A DNA stretch of 35,979 nucleotides from contig CANIKY010000025.1 of the NCBI GenBank assembly GCA_947468085.1, positions 1-35,979 on the forward strand. Reading direction: 5' to 3'. Below, one piece after another: positions 1 to 8,399 of this stretch. The position numbers were made by a program, and so were the translations under genes. Below the pieces are notes generated by a model that saw only the letters and a program-made list of their open reading frames with translations, had not been told where the DNA came from and did not search any database. The stretch is from Paracoccaceae bacterium (lineage in GTDB: Bacteria > Pseudomonadota > Alphaproteobacteria > Rhodobacterales > Rhodobacteraceae). Numbering within the stretch: position 1 is the first letter of the stretch; each line of letters opens with the position of its first letter.

Positions 1-17
1 CGCAAAAGGAACATAGA

Positions 18-1229
18 ATGTCGTCAATTTTGACCAACAATAGTGCCATGAGTGCGCTTCAAACCCTTAAGTCAATCCATTCCAATCTGGACGCTGTTAC
101 GTCGCAGGTGTCATCCGGCAAACGGGTGGGTGAAGCCAAGGACAACCCCGCTATTTGGGCCGTCTCTAAGGTGATCAATACCGATATCAGCGCGTTCAAA
201 ACCGTTTCCGACAACCTTGGATTTGGCTTGGCAACTGTCGGTGTCGCGGCAAATGCGTCGCAGATTATCGCCGATAATTTGGGGGAAATCAAAAACAAGA
301 TCATCGCGGCACAATCCAACAACGTTGATCGCACCAAACTACAAGCCGACCTTGCGGCCTATCGCGATAACATCATCAACGCCGTCAAAGGGGCACAGTT
401 CAACGGTTTGAATTTGATTAGCGCAGCGGGAGGCAACAACATTCTGGCCTCTATTGACCGGAATGGCGCAGCGGTGACTTCCACGTTCATCACCGTCACA
501 AATCAAAACCTATCCGTTGGCAACTATACAGCAAAGACCGTGTTTACAGGGTCTGACGGTGCGTCTACCGGCGCAGATGTGGCGGGCTTTGCACTGAACA
601 GAACCACCGGTACTGGTGTGCTTGTCATTGCCGAAGGCACTGGGGCGAACGCGTTTGCAGCAGGTGACAACGTGTCTGTTTCCGTCGCTGGCAAGACAGC
701 CTCCTACACCATAACGGCGGCCGATGTCGCCGCAACGAACACCAACGAAGTTGTTGCGATTGGCTTGAAGCTGGCGGCCGAGGCCCTTGGTGTAGCCGGC
801 ATGACGGTCGACTATGAATTTGTCACCAGCAACGCAACCCTGACCTTTAAAAACACCGGCGGTGTCGATTACCGGGTGGGGGCGCAATTTTCCAATGCCG
901 GCGCAGGTGGTTTGGGTGCCTTGGCGGGCATGACCATCGGTACCGCAGCGGGTGCAACAGCCGCCCTAAACAGCATTGAAACCCTAATCAACACAGCCAT
1001 CACCGCCTCTGCCAACTTTGCGACGGCACAGTTGAAGATATCGACGCAACAAAACTTCGTAAACAGCCTGGCTGATGCGATGAAAACCGGTATCGGTACT
1101 TTGGTCGACACGGATATGGAGGAGGCTTCGGCCCGCCTGCAGGCCCTGCAAGTGCAGCAGCAACTGTCGACCCAGGCCCTTTCCATTGCCAACCAGCAGT
1201 CGCAGTCCCTTTTGTCTTTGTTCCGGTAA
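18..1229 (+). CDS. fliC: flagellin
   Basis: Structural subunit of the flagellar filament, exported through the flagellar type III apparatus and polymerised outside the cell. The 403-residue product has the conserved helical flagellin N-terminus (about residues 1-140, with the NNSAMSALQTL and VSSGKRVGEAKDNPA stretches) and the conserved C-terminus (about residues 320-403, ending in LSIANQQSQSLLSLFR). Between them lies an Ala/Thr/Gly-rich variable segment (about 150-310) that would form the surface-exposed domain. The start is supported by an AAAGGA ribosome site at 4-9. It leads the flaF-flbT-DUF1217 group, an arrangement typical of alphaproteobacteria. Its promoter lies upstream of the window. 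Family assignment is secure; whether it is the only flagellin cannot be seen here. Confidence 0.95.
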   Translation: MSSILTNNSAMSALQTLKSIHSNLDAVTSQVSSGKRVGEAKDNPAIWAVSKVINTDISAFKTVSDNLGFGLATVGVAANASQIIADNLGEIKNKIIAAQSNNVDRTKLQADLAAYRDNIINAVKGAQFNGLNLISAAGGNNILASIDRNGAAVTSTFITVTNQNLSVGNYTAKTVFTGSDGASTGADVAGFALNRTTGTGVLVIAEGTGANAFAAGDNVSVSVAGKTASYTITAADVAATNTNEVVAIGLKLAAEALGVAGMTVDYEFVTSNATLTFKNTGGVDYRVGAQFSNAGAGGLGALAGMTIGTAAGATAALNSIETLINTAITASANFATAQLKISTQQNFVNSLADAMKTGIGTLVDTDMEEASARLQALQVQQQLSTQALSIANQQSQSLLSLFR

Positions 1230-1239
1230 AGCAGTCCGT

Positions 1240-1258
1240 CGGGGGGTTAATCCCCCCG
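1240..1258 (+). terminator. GC-rich hairpin between flagellin and flaF
   Basis: A perfect seven-pair stem (C plus six G at 1240-1246, six C plus G at 1252-1258) closes a five-base loop just after the flagellin stop codon. No T-run follows, so it is better read as an mRNA 3'-end stabiliser or partial terminator that would let abundant flagellin message accumulate over the downstream regulators. This role is inferred. Confidence 0.5.
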
Positions 1259-1304
1259 CCGTTCAGCCTGCGCCAATTCCCGCAAACCTCCGGAAGGACA
1301 TATT

Positions 1305-1685
1305 TTGACTCTAGCATCCCCTCTTGCCCACGCGGCCTACGGCCAGCGCGAGGCTCCCGTTCGCATTGCACGCGCCCACGAATACGATCTCTTGGCACGC
1401 TGCACCCAGAAAATGGCCATGGCTTGGGCCCGTCGGAAAGACGATTTCCCGCAGCTTGCCACAGCTGTAACCGAAAACCTTCAACTTTGGTGCGCTTTGG
1501 CCGTTGATGTGGCCGATTCGGGCAATGGTCTACCCTCGGCCCTGCGCGCGCAACTGTTTTATCTTTACGAATTCACAACAAACCATTCCCGCGCCGTACT
1601 GGCCAATCGCGCCAGCGTCGAGGTCTTGGTTGACATCAACACAGCCGTCATGCGCGGCCTGCGCGGCGAAGGGGGCAAGCAATGA
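1305..1685 (+). CDS. flaF: flagellar biosynthesis regulator FlaF
   Basis: Small cytoplasmic flagellar regulator, 126 residues, of the alphaproteobacterial FlaF family. In Caulobacter, FlaF is needed for flagellin production and acts together with FlbT. The sequence shows the family features: an AYGQ motif near residues 11-14, then helices with LLARCTQKMAMAW and LQLWCALAVDVADSGN, and NRASVEVLVDINTAVMRGL near the end. The start is TTG at 1305, preceded by GGAAGGA at 1292-1298 with six bases of spacing. The first in-frame ATG lies well inside the conserved region, so TTG is preferred. Its stop overlaps the flbT start (ATGA), indicating coupled translation. Confidence 0.9.
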   Translation: MTLASPLAHAAYGQREAPVRIARAHEYDLLARCTQKMAMAWARRKDDFPQLATAVTENLQLWCALAVDVADSGNGLPSALRAQLFYLYEFTTNHSRAVLANRASVEVLVDINTAVMRGLRGEGGKQ

Positions 1686-2086
1686 GTGGACTTGTCCTTA
1701 AACTAGGCCCGCATGAACGGGTTTTGATCAATGGCGCTGTGATCGAAAACGGCGAAAAGCGGTCACGTCTGGCGATCATGACCCCCAACGCCAATATTCT
1801 GCGCCTGCGCGATGCCATCCACCCACAAGAGGCGAACACGCCCGTCAAACGGGTCTGCTATATCGCGCAACTTGTCTTGACCGGCGATGCCAGCATCACC
1901 GATACGCGCCACCAATTGCTGCGCGGCATCGAACAGTTAAGCCAGGTTTTAATCGATCAAGACAGCCGCACTCAGCTGAACATCGCAACCAAAGCTGTTC
2001 TGGAAGATCAGCCCTATCAGGCACTTAAGGCCCTTCGCACCCTTCTGCCACGCGAAGAACGGCTTTTTGCCGCCGCCGCAAAATGA
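1682..2086 (+). CDS. flbT: flagellin translation repressor FlbT
   Basis: RNA-binding post-transcriptional regulator. In Caulobacter, FlbT binds the flagellin mRNA 5' region and lowers its stability when assembly is blocked. The 134-residue product matches the family in length and pattern: LVLKLGPHERVLINGAVIENG at the N-terminus, a central RVCYIAQLVLTGD stretch, and a C-terminal helix with QALKALRTLLPREE. It overlaps flaF by four bases (ATGA) and its own stop overlaps the next start in the same way, so flaF, flbT and the DUF1217 gene form one translationally coupled unit downstream of flagellin. Confidence 0.92.
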   Translation: MSGLVLKLGPHERVLINGAVIENGEKRSRLAIMTPNANILRLRDAIHPQEANTPVKRVCYIAQLVLTGDASITDTRHQLLRGIEQLSQVLIDQDSRTQLNIATKAVLEDQPYQALKALRTLLPREERLFAAAAK

Positions 2087-2886
2087 GCTTTGTGCCCATT
2101 CTGCCCCTGTCTGGCGCGGCAGGTTGGGCAATGCTGAAACGCACCATGGCGACCCAAACGGCCGCCATGCAAGCCACCCCCGAAATGGCGCGGGACACTG
2201 ACTATTTCCGCGCCAATATCGGCAAGGTAACAACCGCCGATCACCTTGTGGGCGATCGAAGGCTTCTGAAAGTCGCCCTGGGGGCGTTCGGGCTAGAGGC
2301 CGACATCGGCAACAAGGCTTTTATCAAAAAGGTCTTGACTGATGGCATCACCTCCGGCGCGGCTTTGGCCAACAGATTGGCCGATAAGCGCTATCTGCAT
2401 CTGGCCAACGCCTTTCGGTTTGATCGAACGGTGCCCGCGACCCAGTCTGCTGATTTTGCGACCACAATCCTTGCAGCCTATAAGGCGCGCGCCTTTGAAA
2501 CCGCCGTTGGCACTCAGGATGAGTATTTGCGCCTAGCCATGAACGCGCAGCGCGAATTGGCACCGCTGGCCGCCGCGTCTAGCAGTGAAAACACCAAATG
2601 GCTGACCATTCTGGGCAGTGCTCCGCTCGCCCAAGTATTTCAAAAAGCGTTGGGACTGCCGACAAGCACGTCTGCCCTGAACCTTGATCAGCAGTTGGGC
2701 CTTTATAAAACCAAAGCTTCCGCTGTCTTTGGCGACAGCGGTATCAGCCAATTCGCAGACAACACCAAGTCCGAGACGTTGATCAAACGGTTCCTCTCTC
2801 GTTCACAGGCCGACCAGCTTTTGAGCCTTTCCAGCGGCACATCAATCGCATTGACCTTACTTCAGCAGGCCAAAGGGTCACTTTGA
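2083..2886 (+). CDS. DUF1217 family flagellar-associated protein
   Basis: A 267-residue protein of the DUF1217 family, found in alphaproteobacterial flagellar clusters and without an established biochemical function. Visible family features are an N-terminal region that includes TDYFRANIGKVTTADHLVGD, followed by helical blocks of the type LLKVALGAFGLE and ADKRYLHLANAFRFD. No signal peptide or membrane segment is obvious. Its ATG overlaps the flbT stop (ATGA), so it is probably co-translated with flaF and flbT. Its last nine bases overlap the 3' end of the opposing fliI remnant. Family membership is fairly sure; a flagellar role is inferred from context. Confidence 0.82.
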   Translation: MSFVPILPLSGAAGWAMLKRTMATQTAAMQATPEMARDTDYFRANIGKVTTADHLVGDRRLLKVALGAFGLEADIGNKAFIKKVLTDGITSGAALANRLADKRYLHLANAFRFDRTVPATQSADFATTILAAYKARAFETAVGTQDEYLRLAMNAQRELAPLAAASSSENTKWLTILGSAPLAQVFQKALGLPTSTSALNLDQQLGLYKTKASAVFGDSGISQFADNTKSETLIKRFLSRSQADQLLSLSSGTSIALTLLQQAKGSL

Positions 2887-3935
2887 CAGCGGTTGCAGCG
2901 CCGCCTGCAATTGGCGAAAGCTGCCAGTGATGCCATCTTCTGGCGAATCTTGGGCCAAAAATCCGTCAAGGGCAGGCCAAACTTGCACGGCGTGGTCGAT
3001 CAAAGGGTCTGTGCCCGCGCTGTAAAGCCCCGCCTGAATCATCAGCTCTGCCCGATCATAAGCCCCCAACAGGCGCCGGGCCTGTCCGATATCAGCATTT
3101 TCGGACGCCGACGCTGCCAGCGGCAAGCTGCGCGAGACAGAGCGCAACAGATCAATCGCCGGATAGCGCCCGCGTTCGGCAATCTTGCGGTCCATGACAA
3201 CATGGCCATCCAGAACGCCGCGCAGAATATCGGCCACCGGCTCCTCCATATCCGACCCTGCCACCAGCACCGAAAAAATGGCCGTGATATCGCCCCCATC
3301 TTCCGGCCCCGGCCCCGCGCGTTCCGCCCAAGCCATGATGGCAGGCGCGACCGACGGGGGATACCCGCGCAAGCTGGCTACCTCTCCGCCCGCCAAGGCA
3401 ACTTCGCGGTGCGCTTCAGCAAAGCGGGTGACCGAATCAGCCAACATCAGCACATGCAGTCCCTGATCGCGGAAATGTTCTGCCACGGCCATCGCCGCCC
3501 AAGCACAGCGCCGACGCACCAGCGCTGATTGGTCTGAAGTTGCCGTGACCACAACTGCGCGCGCCATGCCTTGCGGGCCCAGCACGCGTTCCACAAACTC
3601 GCGCAACTCGCGGCCACGTTCACCGATCAGGGCGATCACCACCACATCCGACGTAATCCCCCGCGCAAACTTGCCCAAAAGCGTCGATTTGCCCACGCCA
3701 GAGCCTGCAAAAAGCCCGATCCTTTGGCCGCGCACCACGGGCAAAAGCGTGTCAAATACTGCGACACCGGTTTGCAACCTCTCGCCCAAACTGCGCCGCG
3801 TGGCAGCAGCGGGGGCAGCCGCCAACAATGGGCGCGATACGGGGCCACGAAAAATAGGCTTTCCATCCAGAGGCTTGCCGAAAGGGTCCACGACCCGCCC
3901 GATCCAACCGTTGTCCGGTGTGCAACCCAGCGCCC
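2878..3935 (-). pseudogene. fliI: fliI, 5'-truncated flagellar export ATPase
   Basis: Encodes roughly the last 351 residues of FliI, the ATPase that energises flagellar type III export; full-length relatives are about 440 residues. Visible parts are NGWIGRVVDPFGKPLDG, the Walker A stretch LFAGSGVGKSTLLGKFARG, the Walker B region LHVLMLADSVTRFAEAHRE and a normal C-terminus. The N-terminal beta-barrel domain (about 85-90 residues) is absent. Upstream of about 3935 the open frame runs through motB sequence in the wrong frame and reaches only a TTG at 3999 with no convincing start. The gene therefore appears to have lost its 5' end in a deletion that also removed the 3' end of motB. An assembly chimera is the main alternative. 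Confidence 0.8.
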
Positions 3936-4297
3936 TGCACGGTTTCATTCGGTACATACTCTGCCTCGGCACGATCGAATTTAACAGCGAAACCAGCAAA
4001 TTGGCCTGTACCCGTCTGTGTCAATGTCTTGTCATTTAGAATGGATTGTCCACCCAGCAACCCGTCACCACCCGAAGCGGTGCCACCAATCATGACAGTC
4101 GGATCAAAGTAATCAGCGATCCCTTTGCGTTGCTCTTCGGTTGTCGCATTTATCAGCCACATCAACAGGAAGAAGGCCATCATCGCCATCGCAAAGTCGG
4201 CAAATGCGATCTTCCACGCCCCACCGTGATGACCACTTTCGACAACATAAGTCTTCCGCTTGATGAGAACTGCCACAGCATTTGCGTGCCTAGCCAT
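3932..4297 (-). pseudogene. motB: motB, 3'-truncated flagellar stator gene
   Basis: The first ~120 residues are a clear MotB N-terminus. A short Lys/Arg-rich cytoplasmic segment is followed by GHHGGAWKIAFADFAMAMMAFFLLMWLIN, whose Asp in FADF is the expected proton-binding residue, and then by EEQRKGIADYFDPT. The periplasmic OmpA-like peptidoglycan-binding domain is missing. At about 3930-3940 the sequence passes into fliI in a different frame, and the chimeric frame runs to a stop at 3752, giving a 181-residue product. Such a protein could not anchor a stator. It lies 31 bases downstream of the next reverse-strand gene, probably in the same transcript. Confidence 0.8.
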
Positions 4298-4328
4298 TCC
4301 TACACCCGTAATCTACCCAAGCCCTAAC

Positions 4329-5321
4329 TTAGGCGACCTTTATGAATCCGGGTTTAACCTGTGAAATTTTAATGACTTTTTCTTGGCTACGAACAAACTC
4401 CGCCCGAACCTGCAAGCCAATCACGGCATAGTCTGCCACAAACTGTTCGGCAGCCTTTCGGCTGAGAGCATATTCAATCGTCAAACCTTGGTCATGCATG
4501 AACCCGTCGAAAGCCACCGAAGGTGTATGGCCACGCACCGTCAGAAAATCGACAAAATCCCTGATCGAGACATCGCCAAGCCCCGTCAAGATTACGTTAT
4601 AGCGCTGGAAGGCTTGATTGACGCAAACCAAACCATGGTTTGGAAACCGTGTTTCGAAATGTGCCAGCATCTGGCGATCAAGCCCGACGGCCAAGGCTGG
4701 CCAAGGGTTCGCGGCGTGATATCCCATATCTGCTAGGTGATTGATCTGCAGCTTATGGTCACAACGTCTTTGGTCTGACGCCAGAAAAAGGTCGTAAAGC
4801 GCATCAATTTGCGCGCGTGAAATCACATCCACACCATAAGTGCCCGCAAAAGCAAGAACCGCGGCTTGGGCCAGTTCATGGTTAAGATCGGGGATCTGCA
4901 GCCCGCCCGGGCCATAGAAATCTGGCGTGTCAGGCGAAGTCCAAAGGCCCAACTCACGCAGTTTTTGTTCAACAAAACCAGCAGCGCGCAGGTCTGTCAG
5001 ATGCAAAGAAAGGTCGCACAGGTCTATGGCAGCATCCTCGCCAATGGGCACCGCTGCAAGACGTACACCCAAGGTTGCCATAAGCCCTATCGCGGCTTTT
5101 GCTCTCTCGCGTTGCACTTGTGTGGCGACCAGTCCGCTGCCCTTGGACAAAACCGCCTCGGCCGAGGCAAGAGGTAGGTCAAAATGACGGGCAAGTTGTG
5201 GGCTGGCCAGGGCCGAAAGTGGGCCCGCAGACAGCAAAACGATATCACTGTAATCGTGGAACATCTGGCTTATTGACAATCTCATCTCCAGGCAACTCGG
5301 GGATTTGACAATCTGCGTCAT
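4329..5321 (-). CDS. unrecognised two-part protein upstream of motB
   Basis: I do not recognise this protein (330 residues from the ATG at 5321). Two segments share a pattern of a hydrophobic strand, a helix, and a strand ending in 'G(V/L)xhxAxxhx'. One is about residues 20-100 (SAEAVLSKG ... LGVRLAAVPIGE); the other is at the C-terminus (VDFLTVRGHTPSV ... IGLQVRAEFV). This is reminiscent of the ribosomal L7/L12 C-terminal or ClpS-like fold, but that is only a guess. No signal peptide or membrane span is seen. It probably shares a transcript with the motB remnant and may be flagellar. The start is uncertain: GTG at 5375 and ATG at 5285 are also open. Confidence 0.6.
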   Translation of the reverse strand: MTQIVKSPSCLEMRLSISQMFHDYSDIVLLSAGPLSALASPQLARHFDLPLASAEAVLSKGSGLVATQVQRERAKAAIGLMATLGVRLAAVPIGEDAAIDLCDLSLHLTDLRAAGFVEQKLRELGLWTSPDTPDFYGPGGLQIPDLNHELAQAAVLAFAGTYGVDVISRAQIDALYDLFLASDQRRCDHKLQINHLADMGYHAANPWPALAVGLDRQMLAHFETRFPNHGLVCVNQAFQRYNVILTGLGDVSIRDFVDFLTVRGHTPSVAFDGFMHDQGLTIEYALSRKAAEQFVADYAVIGLQVRAEFVRSQEKVIKISQVKPGFIKVA

Positions 5322-5403
5322 ATCCTTTGATCCGATAGTGTATACAAAGAGATATGTTTGTCTTTTTTGAGGCACTCATAGATATTTCTTTTGAATTAAT
5401 GGC

Positions 5404-5432
5404 AAAAAATCATGAATAACGGAAACATGATT
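5404..5432 (-). terminator. putative terminator of the flavin oxidoreductase gene
   Basis: A perfect seven-pair inverted repeat (AATCATG at 5408-5414, CATGATT at 5426-5432) with an 11-base loop lies just beyond the stop of the reverse-strand gene ending at 5457. Read on the reverse strand, the stem runs into six T residues. The stem is AT-rich, so termination would be modest. Confidence 0.45.
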
Positions 5433-5456
5433 AATTTTTCGGCATTTTCAAATTTC

Positions 5457-7493
5457 TCAAATCACTGAAATCAACCTGAGGGCGTCATAAATTGCAGCGT
5501 GGATATTGCGCGCCTCGACCGCGTCGCCGATGCGGAACACTTGGAAACCAGCCGGCCCACCACCCAAAGTTTGGGGTTGGCTGGCAATCAGCGCGTCATA
5601 ATCCACGGCACCTAGATTAACTGATCGGGGCTTGAGAGCGAAATACAACTCATCCAGCGGCGCTGTGCCGTGGTTGACCACAACCTGATCAAAACTGCGC
5701 GTGATGCCCAATTTGCTATAATCGCTATCGATCGTGGCCTTTATCAGGTTGCCGTCTTTGGCGACAGAGGTCAGCCGATAGGTCACAGTGAAGGTCACCT
5801 TCTTATCCTGAATGGCACGCATATAGGGCACTAGGTTCATCGCCATCACATCGGGGGCAAAGCTGCGGTCTGGGGTCATCACCTCAACCACGGCGCCAGA
5901 TTCGGCCAAAAGCTGGGCTGCTTGCAGCGCGGTATGGTCGCCCGCATCGTCATAAAGAAGCACGTTTTGGCCAGGCTTTACATCGCCTGACAGAATATCC
6001 CAGGCGGAAACTGTCAGCTCATTTCCAAAGGCCAGAATGTCCTTTTGCGCCATGCCACCCGTGGCAATAATCACCACATCGGGGTTCAAAGCGGTCACAT
6101 CGCCCGCTTCGGCCCAAGTGTTAAAGCGAAACTCCACCCCAAGCGCAGCACATTGCGCCAAGCGCCAGTCGGTGATGCCGATCATCTCGGCGCGGCGTTT
6201 GGTTTGGGCGATCAGGCGCACTTGGCCGCCGGCTTCGGAAGCTGCCTCAAACACCGTCACATTATGGCCGCGCTCTGCCGCTACCCGTGCCGCCTCTAGC
6301 CCGGCGGGGCCTGCACCTACGACCACGACCTGCCGTTTGGTGGCGGCAGGTTTGATGGTGTGGGGCATGGTTTCTTCGCGGCCCGTGGCGGGGTTGTGGA
6401 TGCAAAGCGCCATGCCGCCTTGATAGATACGGTCAAGGCAATAGGTGGCCCCAACACAGGGGCGGATGTCATGTTCGCGCCCTTCGATGATCTTTTGCAC
6501 GATATGGGGGTCGGCCATATGGGCGCGGGTCATACCCACCATGTCCAATTGCCCCGAGGCTACAGCATGACGCGCCGTTGCCACATCAGGAATGCGCGCG
6601 GCGTGAAAGGTGGGCATACCCACTTCGGCCTTCATGCGACCGGCAAAATCCAGATGCGGGGCCGATTTCATGCCGTGGATTGGGATCACATCGGTCATGG
6701 CGGCGTCGGTATGGATGCGGCCTTTGATGATGTTGAGAAAATCGACCATGCCGCTGTCGCGAAACATCTTGCCGATCGCTATGCCTTCGTTGGCGTCAAT
6801 ACCGCCTGCCTCGGCCTCGTCCGCAGTATAGCGCATTCCCAGCAAGAAGTTTTCGCCCACCCGTTTGCGCACGGCAGCCAGTACCTCCATCGCAAAACGG
6901 GCGCGGTTTTCAAGGCTGCCGCCATAAGGGGCAGGCAGTGCGTTGGTGAAAGGCGACATGAACTGGTCTAGTAAGTGGCCGTAGCATTCAAATTCCACCC
7001 CATCCAGACCCGCCTCTTTCATCCGTTCAGCGGCGTCCGCAAAGTCGTTGATCACACGGGTAATGTCCCAATCTTCGATCACTTTGGGAAAGGCGCGGTG
7101 GCTGGGTTCGCGGCCGGGGCCTGCGGCCAGCACCGGCAACCAATCGCCCTTGTCCCAGCGCGTGCGCCGCCCAAGATGGGTCAGCTGGATCATCACCGCA
7201 GCCCCCGCCTCGTGGCAGTCATCGGCGATGCGGCGCATCCATGGCACCACCTCGTCCTTATAGGCCAAAACATTGTTAAAAACCGGCGGCGAATCTTTCG
7301 AAACGGCGGCAGAGCCCGCCGTCATCACCATCGCCACCCCTGCCTTTGCCCGTTCCAGATGATACAGGCGGTAGCGGTCTTTGGGCATACCGTCTTCAGG
7401 GTAGGCGGGTTCATGGCTGGTGGTCATGATACGGTTGCGCAGGGTCAGGTGTTTAAGTTTGTAGGGCTGCAGCAAAGGATCGTTTGACATCAT
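5457..7493 (-). CDS. FMN/Fe-S/FAD oxidoreductase, TMADH/N-demethylase family
   Basis: A 678-residue oxidoreductase of the old yellow enzyme/trimethylamine dehydrogenase type. An N-terminal FMN TIM barrel (residues 1 to ~340, starting LKHLTLRNRIMTTSHE, with ECYGHLLDQFMSPFTN and YGGSLENRARF) is followed by an iron-sulfur segment (RPCVGATYCLDRIY) and a C-terminal FAD/NAD-binding unit (VVVVGAGPAGLEAARVAAERG). The whole resembles dimethylglycine or N-methylproline (stachydrine) demethylases, which split methyl groups from quaternary-amine osmolytes; the substrate is inferred. The usual cluster motif is C-x2-C-x3-C-x11-C. Here only Cys346, Cys352 and Cys364 are in place and the second cysteine is Ala. 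It is a single gene with a probable terminator downstream. Confidence 0.85.
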   Translation of the reverse strand: MMSNDPLLQPYKLKHLTLRNRIMTTSHEPAYPEDGMPKDRYRLYHLERAKAGVAMVMTAGSAAVSKDSPPVFNNVLAYKDEVVPWMRRIADDCHEAGAAVMIQLTHLGRRTRWDKGDWLPVLAAGPGREPSHRAFPKVIEDWDITRVINDFADAAERMKEAGLDGVEFECYGHLLDQFMSPFTNALPAPYGGSLENRARFAMEVLAAVRKRVGENFLLGMRYTADEAEAGGIDANEGIAIGKMFRDSGMVDFLNIIKGRIHTDAAMTDVIPIHGMKSAPHLDFAGRMKAEVGMPTFHAARIPDVATARHAVASGQLDMVGMTRAHMADPHIVQKIIEGREHDIRPCVGATYCLDRIYQGGMALCIHNPATGREETMPHTIKPAATKRQVVVVGAGPAGLEAARVAAERGHNVTVFEAASEAGGQVRLIAQTKRRAEMIGITDWRLAQCAALGVEFRFNTWAEAGDVTALNPDVVIIATGGMAQKDILAFGNELTVSAWDILSGDVKPGQNVLLYDDAGDHTALQAAQLLAESGAVVEVMTPDRSFAPDVMAMNLVPYMRAIQDKKVTFTVTYRLTSVAKDGNLIKATIDSDYSKLGITRSFDQVVVNHGTAPLDELYFALKPRSVNLGAVDYDALIASQPQTLGGGPAGFQVFRIGDAVEARNIHAAIYDALRLISVI

Positions 7494-7765
7494 GGCCTCC
7501 AGTTTTGGATGCAGACTAAGGCCTGCGCGAAAAAGGAAGTGTGCGTTTGCGACCTGCCTTTAGGGCAAGGTGACAAAAGGGGCAGGCAGAGGCAAGGCGG
7601 GAAGTGGCGCGATAGGGTCACATTGTTTTCTGCGGGCTTGGGGTTGATCGACGTGGCAAAAACCCTGCACTTTGTCACCCTACAGGCAAAGCTACCGCCA
7701 AGGCTTGGCCCGCTTACCTGGATTGGGCGCAAATCCAAAAACGCCTTATTAGGGAGGTAAACTCA

Positions 7766-7933
7766 ATGCGCAAAGCCCGCCTCATCGCCACAGGCCGAGA
7801 CTTAGGCGGCACAAAGATCGCGGCGCAAATCTTCTATTTTTCTCATAAAACGGTCACATTCCGCCCCTGCCCCACACCCCGAACCGATGAGGCCGTTATA
7901 GCGCCTTTCGTGGACCAGATGGCTTGCGTGTAA
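7766..7933 (+). pseudogene. ROK-family sugar kinase, N-terminal remnant
   Basis: A 55-codon frame with an excellent ribosome site (AGGGAGGT at 7751-7758, seven bases before ATG) encodes the start of a ROK-type sugar kinase. DLGGTKIAAQIF is the phosphate-1 nucleotide-binding loop, and PTPRTDEAVIAPFVDQMA matches the following family segment. The frame then stops at 7931, where intact kinases continue for about 250 more residues. I found no convincing continuation downstream. It is either a decayed gene still carrying its translation start or a short leftover after deletion. Confidence 0.6.
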
Positions 7934-8399
7934 AGCTATGCCAAATGCCCGCCTTAAAGGATGGCGTGCAGCGTTGGCGACAGACTAATTTTGGGTAAAA
8001 ATCGGCTCTATTGCAGGAGTTTTAGGCCAAATAGCCGGTGGGGCGAGGGCGCGAATTTGTACAGTATCTTTCCGTCCCGTTACCTTCACTTGCAGGTCAA
8101 TGGCGGTGGCAATGGGCCGTTGAGGGCCTCGATGGCTTTGTATAGGCTGCAACCGACAGTCACTGCCCACGAGCGCTTGATGGGTCCCGAAGGGTCTTTT
8201 CAGGCCCGTATGCATGCGAACAAAAAGGGGTGTACATTTGATCAACCATCTTGGTCTAGACCCTGCAATCAGGCCGCGCGGTGGTACGACACGTCCCGCC
8301 AAAAGGATGGGCCAGCCCATCGGCCTGATCGGTCACAGCATAGGCCACGGCCTACTGCCGGGCGCGGACTTGTCTGTGACGCAGGCGGGGCAGGGATAA
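7934..8399. other. stretch without a recognisable gene
   Basis: No protein or RNA gene is convincing here. A 61-codon forward frame (8214-8399) ends exactly one base before the next ATG (TAAATG). Its ending (PIGLIGHSIGHG) might be a scrap of the decayed kinase or of another lost gene, but this is too weak to call. Longer frames on both strands have no family resemblance. Confidence 0.4.

Noticed and set aside
7509-7760. 83-codon forward frame after the oxidoreductase gene start
   Set aside because: No family resemblance or ribosome site; it occupies the region where the reverse-strand promoter must lie.
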